Below are positions 10,017-21,987 of a stretch of 64,000 nucleotides of DNA, one piece after another. The stretch is from Chrysoporthe austroafricana (taxonomy: Eukaryota; Ascomycota; Sordariomycetes; Diaporthales; Cryphonectriaceae): contig JYIP02000007.1 in assembly GCA_001051155.2 (NCBI GenBank), positions 2,668,342-2,732,341 on the forward strand, written 5' to 3'. Below the pieces are notes generated by a model, which ran no database searches, had not been told where the DNA came from, and worked only from the letters and a program-made list of their open reading frames with translations. Made by a program: the position numbers and the translations under genes. Positions within the stretch are counted from its first letter, which is position 1. Each line of letters begins with the position of its first letter.

Positions 10017-13000
10017 TCTTTTGTCCCTCTGCTTGGGTGCTCTGAGAGGGAGGGGGGGTGGCGGGGAGGACATGTGCCCATGCTTCATGTCCTGGACCCC
10101 ATCATGTGTGCCCTCCTCTGGTGATCACCCCATCTCTTCTCTCCACGTCTCCCCCTCTTCTCACTCCGTTGTCGCTTGCATAGTGTTGGCAATATTATAG
10201 ACTGTTAGATGGACCAGGAAGGAGATCTGGTTAGGGGCAGCGCACCTTTTCTTTTCTTGTTTTTCTTTTCTTTTTCTTTTGTTTATTGACAACCCCTCTC
10301 CTACTTCTATAGTCACAGCACTCTCACTTTATGTCACCCATCCTTCCTTTCTTGTGGGGAACACGGACTCTGGTACTGATCCCTGACCCCTGGCCTGATT
10401 CAACATCTGTGCCACTTTACTTGCCCTGACTATGGCCTTGTATAGACATATATAACCTAGGCCCCTCCCTTCATGCTTCTCGGAGGATGAGGAGAGGCAT
10501 GGTTGGACATAAATCAACATACCCTTTGTCAAAAAACCCTGCTTCGGAACACTTCTATTCTTTACCTTGCCAGTCCCCGGGAGGGCGCAGTTCTGTCCGC
10601 TCTGCTTTGATCAGAGCATAGGCTAGTTCTGGGCTCCTTCAGTGACGGAAGAGCGAGCGGGTGGTGTCCCTAGAAGCGCGGGAGGCCTGAGAGGTACGGC
10701 GGCGGAGAGAGGGGGGAAGACGAAGGGAAGATAGCAGCAGGCGAGCCGAGACAGGCTGGCATTGAGGTAGTAGAGGAGCTAATCGCTGCTGCTGCACAGC
10801 CGAGATCAATCGTTTTGTTTCATCAGGTCGAATCAGAGCCTTGTGTCTCTGCCCGAACTTAGCCCAAGAGATCTTCAGACGAGGGCACAAGGACTACAAA
10901 CGCATCGAGGTTTGCTCGCGCCATCTAGTCAGGTGGGGGCAATACTCTGGTGGCTCCGGGATGGCGTTACGTGGTCTGTCCCTGAGGCAGTGGGATTCTG
11001 GAAACCTATTCAGAACGAAAACTGGCCTTGTGCCCGGGGAATCTGTCACGAGCAGGGTCCTTCTATTGGTCCATCAAGGACCCATATTTCCACGCTCTCT
11101 TCTATATATTTCGAGCTTCTTCCCTTTGTTTCTTTCATACAATAGAGCAGCGGAATCTAGACCTTTCCTCTCGCCCCTAGAAGCGCCTGGCCTGCTCGTC
11201 ACAGAATCCCTATGGGGTCGCTGAGATCCTTTACGCTTCGTGCAGCAGAACGTACCTCATCGTGAATAGTCAATTGTGGGCAGTCCTTGAAACAACGATG
11301 GCTAATACGGGTAAAGATGGTCAACAACTTGGGAGAAGGTGGACAACATGACCGGTAGAAGGGGAGGACGGCTAAGCCAGGACACAAGAACTAGAAGGAG
11401 AAACACGCTAGGAATATCAGCTCAGAAGTGGCGAGATTTCCAAGTACAGACTACAAAGAGGATCGGGCAAGTTGTACGGGTGGATATGTGGGATCTCGGG
11501 ATCCTCGGTGATTAGCAGCTTTGTGCAATTTTCTCTCTGGAGTACCAACCAGCCTAACCTCCGTCTCTTGGACCCGCCAGCGAGTCAAGTCATCTCGCCT
11601 AGTCATTATTTCATCCAGCAAGCATCCCGTCACCGCAACGCGGCCGGAGAGAACGGCCAATTCCACGTCGGTGGCCTGGAAAAATGCCGCCGCCGCCGCC
11701 GCCGCCTCCTCCTCCTCCTACTCTTTCTACTCTTCTTTCTCTTGTCATCGTCTCTGCCTGTAGAGAGGATATCCTCCCTTCTTACTTTAGGTCCGAGGCT
11801 TCGTCTGAATCCCTGACAATAGTAGTCCTAGTTGCCACTTCTCCCAGCCATGCCAGGCCGTTCCACTAGACGCCCGGGGCGGCGGTGAACAGACTAGGCA
11901 ACGGTTTGGATCAGTCTAGAGCTATCTCATTCGCTCATGGTTGCTACCTAGTCACGCAGCGTTGCCTAGATAGTCCCCGACTTTCCAGGGGCTCTAATGA
12001 TTTTAGCCTCGTATCTTCGTTGGTCACATCGACCGAGAGCATCTCCGGCGGGTCCAGAACCTCCCAAAAGAGCGAGAAATGTCATGCCTATCAACAGATG
12101 GAGACGAGTCACGTCTTTGGTCAGTCATGCAAAGAACAATTCTCGCCAATACAACATTGACTACTATCCCAAATAGCGTTCCAATCATAAAATCGCGACT
12201 CTTATGGCTTACGAGGGCTGTCGCAGACTACGAAAACGTCTCAACAGCGTCCTGTGACATCTGTCACCACTTCTTTCGAATATTTGTTTCTCTACTTGAT
12301 ACCAACCTCCTGCTTGCCTTGTTGCGTTCTTTGTCTGCATGGTCCTGGCGTTGGACGGTGTCTATATAGAGGCCTGGAATACTTGTTAGGCTGGGAATGG
12401 GATAAGGGTGATAAAGTTAGGGCATAGTGTGCTTCGCGCTTCAGCTGCGCCTCCGCATGCTCTCCTGTCTTTTGTGGTCTTGAGGTGGCGGTAGAGTGCG
12501 AGAAATATAAGTAACGCACGGAAGCACGCCGGCTTTGCCGGCCGGCCGCCTTCCTTTTTCATTTCAGCGCACTCCATCCGTTCTGCCTTGACTGGCGCAC
12601 ACTTCTTCTTCGCTTCAGGACACCACCCGCGGTGGACTTGTCCATCCTTCCCTCGTCTCTTCGGTTCATCTCATCCCGTCGTGCCCCGACACACTCTGCA
12701 CCCCGGTAGAACACGAAACGAACTTGTCCGTCGTTCTCTTTAGTTTAGTGCAGATAAGCTTGTTGCTCGTTCGTCTTCGTACAAAGTACAAGTCCGACGC
12801 TATCGACCAAGTAAGAAGACGAGGTCAAAAAACGGGCTACCAAATCTATCCAAGAGTACTTTAAGCTACGCGCCTAACGAATCTCATTCGTTGTTACTCA
12901 CGGGTCCCGAGTACATGCATTTCACTTTTACCCCCCTCCCCCGGCCCCCGGCCCTCGGGACACACCCCACACCCTCTTTCGCACCGGCAGAGGCTCAGAC

Positions 13001-13061
13001 GAGTTCGTCTACCGCTCTTCAGAAGGCGCGCAACAACAGAAACTACAGAGACACTACAAGA
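10017..13061. other. Intergenic, simple-sequence patches only
   Basis: A T-rich tract lies at about 10248-10285, a CCG then CCT microsatellite at about 11684-11735, and a GCCGGC/GCCGGC hairpin near 12529-12543. No gene or transposon is recognised. Confidence 0.5.
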
Positions 13062-14136
13062 ATGAGTAACGCGGATCTGGAGAGGCTCGGCGTCGGCCGC
13101 CGCTGGCAGCAAGGGACCAGACCGCGCATGGCTCGCCCGGCCCTCCAGCGCGAGAGCCCTTGGCACAATCTCGTCATACTTGCTGCTGTTTGCCTTCGCA
13201 GCGGTGCTTCTATTCCTAGTCTGCGGCCTCTTCGGTCTGCTTTCAATGCATTGCGCCGTGTGCCGCGTTCCTCTCACGCCTCGGGTCCTGAACCTGCGGT
13301 GCGCTGATGGCTGCTCCGCCGCGCCGCCCAGGAACGTATCCACCCGCGGAGGCTCCGCCGGCAGCACTCTCCACCCGGGCCTGGAGGAGCTCCGCGACGG
13401 CCTGGTCGTGATCAATGAGTTCTCGCCTCGACACGTGGACATCCTCGCCGCTTTCAGCGCTTCGCTGCGCGGGACAGGAAAGTTGAGATCGTTGGTCCAC
13501 TTTCCCGAGTTTCACGGTTCCGAACGGCTCCTGGAGGCTCATAAGACACTTGGTGAAGGCATTGCTCCTAATATCTCCTGAGAATGATCGGATTTTGTAG
13601 CTAGGTCTGACGCTCTCCTCCGGTCGCCCAGAGATAGCTGTCGGTCCTTCCTGCGAGAGCTCGGCTGGATCGACCGCACCAGCTCTTAGCTCGTCATTCG
13701 GGTGCGAGACAGCCAGGCATCCGATTTTGAAGAGGTGTTCGGGTTGTACTTAAGTCTTTTGGCGCGGAATGTACAAGAACACTCTAATCTCGATGCGATG
13801 ATAGAAGGGTTATCGCAGCATACACGAAAAGCGAAGAGACAATCTGCAATACTGGACCGTTTCATGGAGTCGAATATTGACTGGGCCTATGCCAAGATCG
13901 TCGCAACAAGAACAGCATTAGCGGGCAGTGCCCAGTACGACAAGGTGATCTCGGTCGTAACAGAGACCTACTCGCGAGTAAAGGACGTCGTGAAGTACCT
14001 GAAAGCCCTCGGCCGAGTGCTCAGGGATGCAGATTCCTCAATACACCGGGTTCTCGGACTGCTGATAGAACTGCAGAAAAACCCTCGCGGGGCTTGGGAG
14101 ACCTTCAGCGGCCGGCCCAAGATGGAGCGCGCCTAG
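13062..14136 (+). pseudogene. Gene I: degraded membrane/coiled-coil protein gene
   Basis: An ATG at 13062 opens a frame that soon loses the hydrophobic stretch. The membrane segment (LLLFAFAAVLLFLVCGLFGLL, about 13180-13245) lies in another frame, which runs to a TGA near 13581. A third block, 13702-14136, encodes a helical C-terminal part (LSQHTRKAKRQSAILDRF, YSRVKDVVKYLKALGRVL) ending in TAG. The order membrane segment then long helical C-terminus resembles gene H, so they may be distant relatives, but I cannot align them convincingly by eye. Frame changes without clear introns suggest a pseudogene. Confidence 0.4.
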
Positions 14137-14534
14137 CTCCTCGTCTATGAATCACTCTAAAAGCTGGAAGGGGTAGAGACCGCAGCTTTTAAGAAACAGG
14201 AACCAACCCGGCAGGCTGCATGGACGCTTTCGTGGTCTCTAGGATGGTATCACGGGCTCATACGAGGCGCCATGTGACGGCAGACAGGAAATGGGCACGC
14301 CAGCGTCCTTGGGGGTCCATCCGGCCGTCCCACCCTCCCCTTTTCCTTCTACGCATCTCCTCTGTATTGCTCTAGCCCCATCGTTCTTCGGTCCTCTTCC
14401 TCTCTCTCGACAGCTCACACTGGGCTGAGTCGCCGTCCATTTCTGGCCCAGTATAAACAACTGTGTTGATCATCCTGATTCTGTTCTATGCTGTGGTGGC
14501 TCTATCTATCTATAGCCCTCTCCCGGGCACCTAC

Positions 14535-14739
14535 TTATGACTTGTCCGGGAAGCCGAAGTCGACGCCAAGGGGATGGATAGTACACAAAGCGCTACACCT
14601 TGACGATCTGCTCCAGCTCCTCCCCGTACTCGTTTAGCAGCTTGATGTCTTCGTCGTCCAGTTTGACCAGCTTCAGGCTTGCCTCGGTGCGCGCCGGCGT
14701 GATGGGCTTGGACGGGACGGTATTCCAGCGAGGGATTTT
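14535..14739 (-). pseudogene. Aldo/keto reductase C-terminal relic
   Basis: The minus strand reads SKPITPARTEASLKLVKL, DDEDIKLLNEYGEEL, an in-frame TAG (complement 14593-14595), then RFVYYP and, after a one-base shift, GVDFGFPDKS with TAA at complement 14535-14537. This order matches the end of fungal aldo/keto reductases of the GCY1 type, where a Gln precedes RFVYPPFG, so the TAG could come from CAG. No catalytic barrel (Asp-Tyr-Lys-His) remains. I recognise the family from memory of its C-terminus; a search would settle it. Confidence 0.5.
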
Positions 14740-17220
14740 CTAGCGGCAGAGACACCTCCCCCCATTCTGGGTGGGCCTATAAGTAGAAGGACATTTAGCC
14801 TCAACCCCTCCTACACCCGAAGGAGGGGACGCACAACGCGCAGTTAGTGCTTCGGTGGGTGTCCTAAGGAGACCACACACTAGATGCTACGTCTCGTCAT
14901 AAACTCTATGCTACTGCTAGTCCCGTGGTTGTTATGTGATGTCCCTGTGCTGTAGATGGACGAATGAACTGAGAAGCGCCAACGCTAGACCGAGGAGCAG
15001 CCTCGAGGCACATGGGGAGCTAGCAGTAGAAGAACCCTGACTGCCACAGTACGACTGCATGGGAGGCCCACATGGCCGAGTCGCGGCAGTGTCTGCCGGC
15101 GTAGCCATTGCTCAGGGCTGGGGCGATGGGGTCGAACGTAGGTAGATCGCCAGAGGCCTATGGCAGTCCCCTCTCCACTTCTTCACCGTCGGTAGGGCTG
15201 GGTGTCGTGCCAGCTGCTTCCTGCCCGAGGCTCGAGGCCAGTGGCGCTGGTCCTCCGAGAACCCTCCAGCGTGGGGAGTAAAGGAAGAGTACAAGGGTGA
15301 TGGAAGAGACTTCGCGGGAGAAGTAGGTGAAGGCTGCCTAGTGGTCGGTCTCCTCGTCCCCGGAGGCCGCCGACCCGATGGGCTTGGCGTGCGCGGGGCG
15401 CTCCAGGACTCAACGGAGCGAAGCTGGTAGCGCTCCACATGCATGGTGTGGAAGTCTAACGACGTCGCCGAGACCGCATGTAGAAGGCGTGAGGGTCCTG
15501 GATGCGTAAGGATACCGAACTGCACTGCGTATAGAGAGAGCCAAGGACGTCTTCTAGGTCCATCGCGAACTTGTACGACAGCTATGACTGTAGGAAAGCC
15601 GGATAAAAGGCCGGCGGCCAGGCTGATCCGCCGGCTGTAAGGGTATAAAAAGGGACATTCTGTGCTCGCCTGTATACTAGATTTTCTTTCTTTTATAACC
15701 ACAATCCACCCTCTGGACTAAAGGACAAAGTTTTCCCCACAATGACCAGTCCTGTTCGAGCAGGAAATTCGGCCTCGGCCCCTTGTTGTTGTTCTCGGCC
15801 AAGTGTGCAGGTCTGGCCAGACAGTGACCTGCATCATTCCTAGATAGCTAGGAGTGGCCACTCCCTTTTCCCGTCACAGTAGTTCGTCTCTTGAGTGCTA
15901 GGCGGTCATGAGGAGTCAAGTGTGGTGGAGATAAAACTATGGATGTTGAAAGAAGTGATAGACTTATTGAGTAGCTTTGTGATGACAGCAGAAGACGCGA
16001 TCATCTCTGTGTCGAGCACCTTGACTCAATATCAGGCGAGGGTCCTACTAGGCATCTCGTGTACACGTCTCTCCGTCTGCCGGTGGCCTGATGCTGCAGC
16101 CCTTGAGCAGCCAGGTCTAGTGGAGCATTGGTACCGAATTCAGAGCCCTCTTGCATCACTAGACAGACCGAGGGAGGACGGGCCCTGGGTGGACGGTCAT
16201 ACGCGTTGTCTGAGGTCTTGCGGGGTGCTGTGACGGACCACGACCACAGGACCGCATTACGGTCGACTCGATCCCCGGCACAAGCACGACTCGAAACAAG
16301 GAGGAGCCGAGGGGACGCAACCCGAGCCAGAAGAGCCCCTGTAGAGGAGTAAATATCGATACGAACGTGCCTGCATAGGCAGGATGGCGAGCAAGTCTGC
16401 TTTCTGTCCGTGTCTTGCTTCCTACCTGCGCCTCTGCGCGTCCGCGCTGTCCACCGTCTAGTATTGAATTTCTATCTATACTTAAAGGATGTAGATTAAA
16501 GCTTTATGGCTGAATCTGTCTATCTAGAAGACAGAGGTCTAAATATTCTGGGGGAATTCAAGTCCTAAAGCCCAGAGCCAAGGCCGATGTAATCGCCGAA
16601 GCAGTCCTTGGCCCAGTTGAGAAGATTTCAGGCCATCGTGGACTTAGGCCGCGTCGAGCGACAGGTGTGATATAGGCGAATAGACCCTAGGAGGCCTTGG
16701 CAACAACATCTGGCACGATCCTCCGATGCCTCGTCTACGGTTTCTCGTGCTCATGAGAGATGAGGCGCCACAGCCACGGCCACCCAAAACCAGGCATTTG
16801 GTCCATGGCGGCCTACCTTCTCTCCCTCATCCTCCGCCACGTAGTAATGCCAGAGCTGAAGCTAACACAAAACTGACCTAGTCGACATAGCTACCCACTG
16901 GTTCACTTGCTGACCTACTGATTTACTTGCTGTCATTTGCTGTCACTTGCTGTCACTTGCGGTCATTGGCGGACCCACTAATTGACTTGCATATAAAAGC
17001 TTGTCTCTTCTCCTCTCCACCATGCACGGACCTCTTCCCCATCACGCACTGGGCTCTACACCATCTTGCACAAGGCCCACTACTGTGCCCAGATCTCACC
17101 ACTTTGCACGGACCTCACCATAACACATACTTAAAGGCACATCTGAAGTAAGGAAGGCTCCCCCACTCACTGTCATCCCCTTACCCCTATCATCACAATA
17201 CCAACACCAACACAAGACCA
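14740..17220. other. Intergenic with two short dispersed-repeat fragments
   Basis: The segment at about 14775-14822 (CCTATAAGTAGAAGGAC and a GC-rich hairpin) reappears at 22764-22812. The segment at about 15690-15745 (CCACCCTCTGGACTA) reappears at 22305-22365. They may be the two ends of one repeat family. The rest is not recognised. A minus-strand frame at 15112-15702 is long but has no support. Confidence 0.4.
16919..16966 (+). repeat. Short TTGCTGTCAC tandem repeat
   Basis: About four imperfect 10-bp units (TTGCTGTCAC, TTGCTGTCAT, TTGCGGTCAT) lie 25 bp before the TATAAAA at 16992-16998, in the likely promoter of gene C. Confidence 0.6.
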
Positions 17221-17222
17221 AC

Positions 17223-18251
17223 ATGGCTGCGCTTTCGGGTGACCACAGTATGCCGGCGGGCGAGGTGGACATGGAGAAGGTACCTAGATGTATATCGTCT
17301 TGATGTTGTCGCAACGTAGCTAACCAACACCTGGCCCAGGTTTCCCTTGACGGCTTATCCCTCGACGAGATCATTGCCTACCTCGAGAACGCCGCGGAGC
17401 AGTACTTGACAGACAACCTAGACCCTGTCACCTTTCACTGGCCTGCTACTAAGATCGACGACCTGCTTGCTCTCTTTGAAGCCATGGATCTACCAGGTCA
17501 TTTCGACTATGAATACGAGTCTGAGATCGTAGATCTCGATCTGAAGGGAGAGAGCATAATACACTACCGAACACACAGGCTGGCCTTCGCAACCTCCTAG
17601 AGGTAGCTATTACGAACCTAACTACTACCGTTCATGATGCCGGGATCCACCGCCGCCTAAAGCAACTGATGGAGCTTGGCACGGCGACTATCAAGTACCG
17701 TGGCGCCTTCTATAAGCAAGGCGATGTCTCCTTCGGCGAGATAGCGAGAGGTTGCCGACGCTCTTTTGTATGCGAAGTCTCTTAGTCCGAGACTGCGCGA
17801 CATGTGGAAGCGAAAGCAATCAGATACGTCACGGGCAGCCAGGGCAGGGTCGGCGCGGTCCTAATTCTCGACCTTGGGTATCCGCATGGCAAATGGGCTA
17901 AGGTTAGTCTGCTAGTGGCTGACGGCGAGCAAAACCGCTGGGATAGGCGCGGCGACCTCTTCTACGAAGACGACCTCCATGAGCAGCCCGCTGGCCAGCT
18001 GGGACTTTACGTCTCGGACTTTTCACGCGGCGACGCCGTGCTCCCAGCGGCTTTTTGTCGTCCCTCGGCGGCTGAGGCTGCGGCTGGCGTCTCACGGTAT
18101 GGCTTGCCACCCCGCCAACCCCACCCCCCACGTAACAGCTAGCTGACCACCGAGCACCTTCTATAGGGCCCCTCACATCGCCCTGACATATGCTCAGCTC
18201 CGGAGCATCTTCCTTAGTGCTCGTGAGGCTCACATGTGCGGAGACATATAA
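17223..18251 (+). pseudogene. Gene C: paralog of A and B, frameshift plus in-frame TAG
   Basis: Exons 17223-17279, 17340-18096 and 18167-18251 are separated by introns with GTACCT...GCTAAC...CCAG and GTATGG...GCTGAC...ATAG. The first coding part reads DPVTFHWPATKIDDLLALFE and FDYEYESEI, matching A and B. Near 17572-17585 two extra bases relative to B shift the frame; the homologous frame resumes with GLRNLLEVAITNL. Next come GDVSF, SFVCEVS and TAG at 17783-17785, exactly where B has its TAG, then SETARHVEAKAI, LILDLGYPHGKW and LPAAFCRPSAAE. The last exon (LTYAQLRSIFLSAREAH) ends in TAA. Without the two bases and the TAG it would be about 298 residues. Differences from B are largely synonymous. 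Confidence 0.65.
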
Positions 18252-19188
18252 GGGTCTCGCTGATGCACGCATCAGCGATTCGCTTTGACACGTTTCCCCA
18301 TGGATTAGAGGACGTCGAGGAGAGGGAGGGACAACATACGGATTGGAGAATCATAGTGGCAGACGGGCGGGGGAGTGTGGAGCCTGGTGCGCTCGATTTT
18401 ATCACCTCTCTAAACATCCGCCCATAGATCGTCTTTCCAGGTGGTCCCATGAAATACACACCAGATGAGGTTGCTACACCTTTTCTCTACTTTATTCTGA
18501 CCACCAACCTCCTCCTACAGTCGACTGCATGTACACAGCTTAAGCCTGCGTTGGCCTGCGGGAATGCTCTGGGACCACACTACCTACGCCTTGTCCAGAG
18601 AAGCAATAGTGTCTATTGAGGTCTACACATCATTCAGCAGTAGAGGTGCCTCGACTTCTTCCCTCCCACTCTCGACCCCCCCCCCCTAATCTAGTAGCAC
18701 GCCATGGCTTGCCCCTCTAGGCTAGGTGCTCTCAGGTGTTTCAGTCCGCGCCTAGGTCCGTAGTCTCCGCGGCTCCGGCCGGTGCAACCTATGTGACTAT
18801 AGCTGCGGTATACAGGCGGGCTGCTCTCATGCCGCCGGACAGGCTTCGTAGTCGCTGTCGGGAGCGCAGCGGTGCGGTGGGGCCCTGCTTACACTCGAGG
18901 CTGAAAGTATGGAGGGTCCATACAAGAACTTCTGACAGGGGGTATCTGCTAGTGACTTTTGAGTTGGAACCAAGCCGTCACTGATAGTTCACCCTACCTC
19001 TCAATTTCACTGTCTTGCCGGCCTCTTCTTAAGACTAAAAGGAAGCTATGTTAATAACCACAACTCAACCTGTCCAAATTTCAACTATACGTTAATATCA
19101 CACATCGACACCGACGCCAACACCATCAACAACACTCAGCCCTTCAATACCCTCACCGGTTCACAATAGTACCCTCAACACCAACCCG
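18252..19188. other. Intergenic, nothing recognised
   Basis: Short frames only. A C-run lies at about 18676-18686. No motif seen. Confidence 0.4.
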
Positions 19189-19189
19189 A

Positions 19190-21372
19190 TGGCCCGCCAA
19201 GAAGGCGCACGATACCTTCCTCAACTCCTTCAACGAGCGAGGTCACACGTCCGGTAAGCAACTGCCTCTTTGTTTGCTCATCTACTTGCCTGCTCGCCCC
19301 TGGTTGATTGACGCATGGCCAACTGAAATCCCCTCCAGTCCCCTCCTCGGTCGTCTCCCTCAACGACCCGTCCCTCCTCTTCACGAATGCAGGAATGAAC
19401 CAGTATAAGCCCATCTTCCTCGAGACGGTGGACCCTCACTCCGACTTCGCGCGATTGAAACGCTTCACCAACTCCCAGAAATGCATTCGTGCCGGCGGCA
19501 AACACAACGACCTTGACGACGTCGGCAAGGACAGCTACCACCACACCTTCTTCGAGATGCTGGGCAGCTGGTCATTTGGCAATTACTTCAAGAAGGAGGC
19601 TATCACGTATTCGTGGGAGCTGCTCACTAAAGTCTACGGACTCGACCCTGACCGACTCTACGTCACTTATTTCGAGGGTCATGCCCCTAGTGGGTTGGGT
19701 CCGGACGACGAGGCCAGGGAGCTGTGGCTCGATATTGGTGTTGCGGACGACCATATCCTGCCGGGCAATATGAAGGACAACTTCTGGGAGATGGTGGACC
19801 AAGGTCCTCGCGGTCCCTGCATCGAGCTCCATTACGACAGGATTGGGGGCCGGCATGCCGCGCATCTGGTCAACCAAGATGATCCCAACGTTATAGAGAT
19901 TTAGAATGTAATTTTCGTACAGTTCAACCGCGGGCCGGATAAGTGCGTGAGGTTCTTGCGCCCCGCAATCATATCGATACAGGGCTCGGGTTCGAACGTT
20001 TGTTGTCGGTGCTACAAGACAAGCTGTCGAACTACGATACGGATCTCTGCACACCCCTCTTCGGGGTGATCCAAGACGTCACCGGAGCGCGTCCGTACCA
20101 GGGACATTTTGGTCCCGACGATACGGATGGCGTGGATACCTCGTACCGTGTCGTGGCTGACCATGTGCGTACCCTTGTCTTCGCCATCTCGGACGGCGCA
20201 GTGCTTAATAATGCCGACCGCGGCTATGTGGTGCGCCGAGTCCTGCGCCGCGGTGCTCGATTTAGCAGAAAATACTTCAACGCCGAGATTGGCTCTTTTT
20301 TCTCCAGGAGCGTGCCCATTGTTATCGAACAGATGGGCGACATATTCTCAGAGATTCGCAAGAAGGAACAAGAGGTAAAGGACATCCTGAACGAGGAGGA
20401 ACAAGCCTGTGCCCTCAGCATAGACCGTGGAGAGGCCATGTTCAACAAGTACGCTCAGATCCGCCGGTCTAAGGGCTCCAAGGGCCTCCCAGGAGATTAT
20501 GTGTGGCGCCTGTACGACACGTACGGGTTCCCCGTCGACCTGACGAAACTAATGGCGGAAGAGCAAGGCCTCAGCATAAACGATGAAGAGGTATCTGTCG
20601 CCCAGGAGAAGGCCCGCGAGGCCAACAGGGGCGAAAAGAAGGCCTCTTCGGACCTGCTCACACTTGACGTCCACGACATAGCTGTTCTGGAGAGGATTGG
20701 TGATGTGCCTACGACTGACGACGCGGCGAAATACGAAAAGGGAGTTCTTAAGTCGACAATCAAGGCATTGTACTTCGGCAAACGGTTTCTGAGAAGCACG
20801 TCAGGAGTCCCAGAGAGCAAACATTTCGGTCTAATCCTCGACAAGACGAATTTCTACGCCGAGTCTGGAGGTTAGAAGTTCGACACGGGCCGCTTGGTCG
20901 TCGACGGGGTTGCCGAGGTCGACATCAGAAACGTACAATCCTCCACTTTGCACTGCGAGAAGTTCTCGGAGGCGGGGTCGATCAGAAGGGATCGCTCGTC
21001 GCGCCGGAGAAGCTGCGATTTGATTTCATGCGCAACGTTGGCATCATGGACGAAGAGATCAAAAGGATCGCAGAGATTTCAGACCAGTGCATCAAGGATG
21101 ACAAGGCAGTCTTTGTGTCCGACGTCGACCTGACAACTGCGCGACAGATTGAAGGCTTGCGCGCAGAATTTGGTGAGACGTATCCGGACCTTGTTCGGGT
21201 AGTTTCCATCGGTGTGACTGTTGACAAGCTGATTTCTGATGTCGCTGCGAAGGATTGGTTGAAGTATAGTATTGAGTTCTGTGGAGGCACACATGTCGAG
21301 CGGATAGCCAGGCCAGGCCATGGGGTAAACAGCATGGCCTGTTCCAGGGAAGAGTGTGTTTCAACACCGTAA
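19190..21372 (+). pseudogene. Alanyl-tRNA synthetase pseudogene
   Basis: The sequence is unmistakably a copy of a eukaryotic cytosolic AlaRS. It runs from AKKAHDTFLNSF through an intact 85-bp intron (19254-19338), [78 protein letters not shown] and [17 protein letters not shown] to FCGGTHVERI. It is broken. The only nearby ATG (19189) is out of frame. TAG replaces the expected Trp at 19902-19904 and the expected Gln at 20873-20875. A frameshift with loss of residues lies at about 19920-19945. A deletion with frame change near 20940 removes the part of the editing domain with the HxxxH zinc motif. The sequence stops after the FCGGTHV block, so the C-terminal domain is absent. The damage is unambiguous; an intact copy must exist elsewhere. 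Confidence 0.95.
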
Positions 21373-21725
21373 ATACGTGAAAGGTTGTTTATGTAAAATG
21401 CCTTGAGAGGTGACACGAACAGGTGTAGGTCAGTTTATCCCAGTGGACAAATCGGCGAGCCGACAACGGAAGAATGTCTCACGACGTTGGGCCACACAGC
21501 ACAAGAGCACCATGCCGGCTTCCCGACCCAGGCTACCCCAACACCCGAGCCAGGACACCTACAAAGGTCTGGGCGCGAAGGAAAACGCCACAGAACGAGT
21601 GGCCTCGGGACAGCGAGAGACTAGACGCCTTCCGTACAGTGTGACACCTGCAGGTTTGTGCATCCCACTATCGCGGACCCGTGGGAGGCGAAAGAGGAGG
21701 AGCCTGCACTCCAGACCACACATAT
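21373..21725. other. Intergenic, nothing recognised
   Basis: No motif or repeat seen between the AlaRS relic and the G/C-run repeat zone. Confidence 0.35.
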
Positions 21726-21987
21726 CGGGGGGGGGGGGAGAGGTGGCCCCGGCGGGGGGAAGGGAGACTCAGTACGCGGCAACAGCCGTTTCCACGGCTG
21801 TTACATACATACATGCATGCCATGGGGCCTCGAGACGGGGAAGGGAGCAGGACGAAGAAGCTTGCCCTGCCTCCCCCCCNCAACAGCCGTTTTCACGGCT
21901 GTTACATACACACAGGCAGGCCAAGGGGCCCCGGGGCGGGGAAGGGAGGGGGACGAAGAAGCTTGCCCGCCCCCCCCCCCCCCCCCG
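21726..21987 (+). repeat. Direct repeat of about 100 bp with hairpin and G/C homopolymers, containing one N
   Basis: Two units, 21781-21879 and 21882-21980, each begin with AACAGCCGT, a 4-base loop and ACGGCTGTT (a 9-bp perfect stem). They continue with TTACATACA and a G-rich part and end GACGAAGAAGCTTGCCC plus a C-run. A partial third G-rich piece precedes them at 21726-21780. The ambiguous base at 21880 sits in the C-run exactly between the units. Confidence 0.75.

Noticed and set aside
15112..15702. 196-codon minus-strand frame
   Set aside because: It opens with GTG rather than ATG, is Pro/Ser/Arg-rich without a motif and has no paralog in the window.
17768..17785. An 18-nt intron (GTATGC...CTTAG) that would remove the TAG in gene C
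   Set aside because: It is far below the shortest introns seen here (50 bp), and the residues it would remove are conserved in A, B and C.
21781..21980. CRISPR-like repeat units
   Set aside because: There are only two units with near-identical content and no unique spacers; the same holds for all minisatellites in this eukaryotic window.
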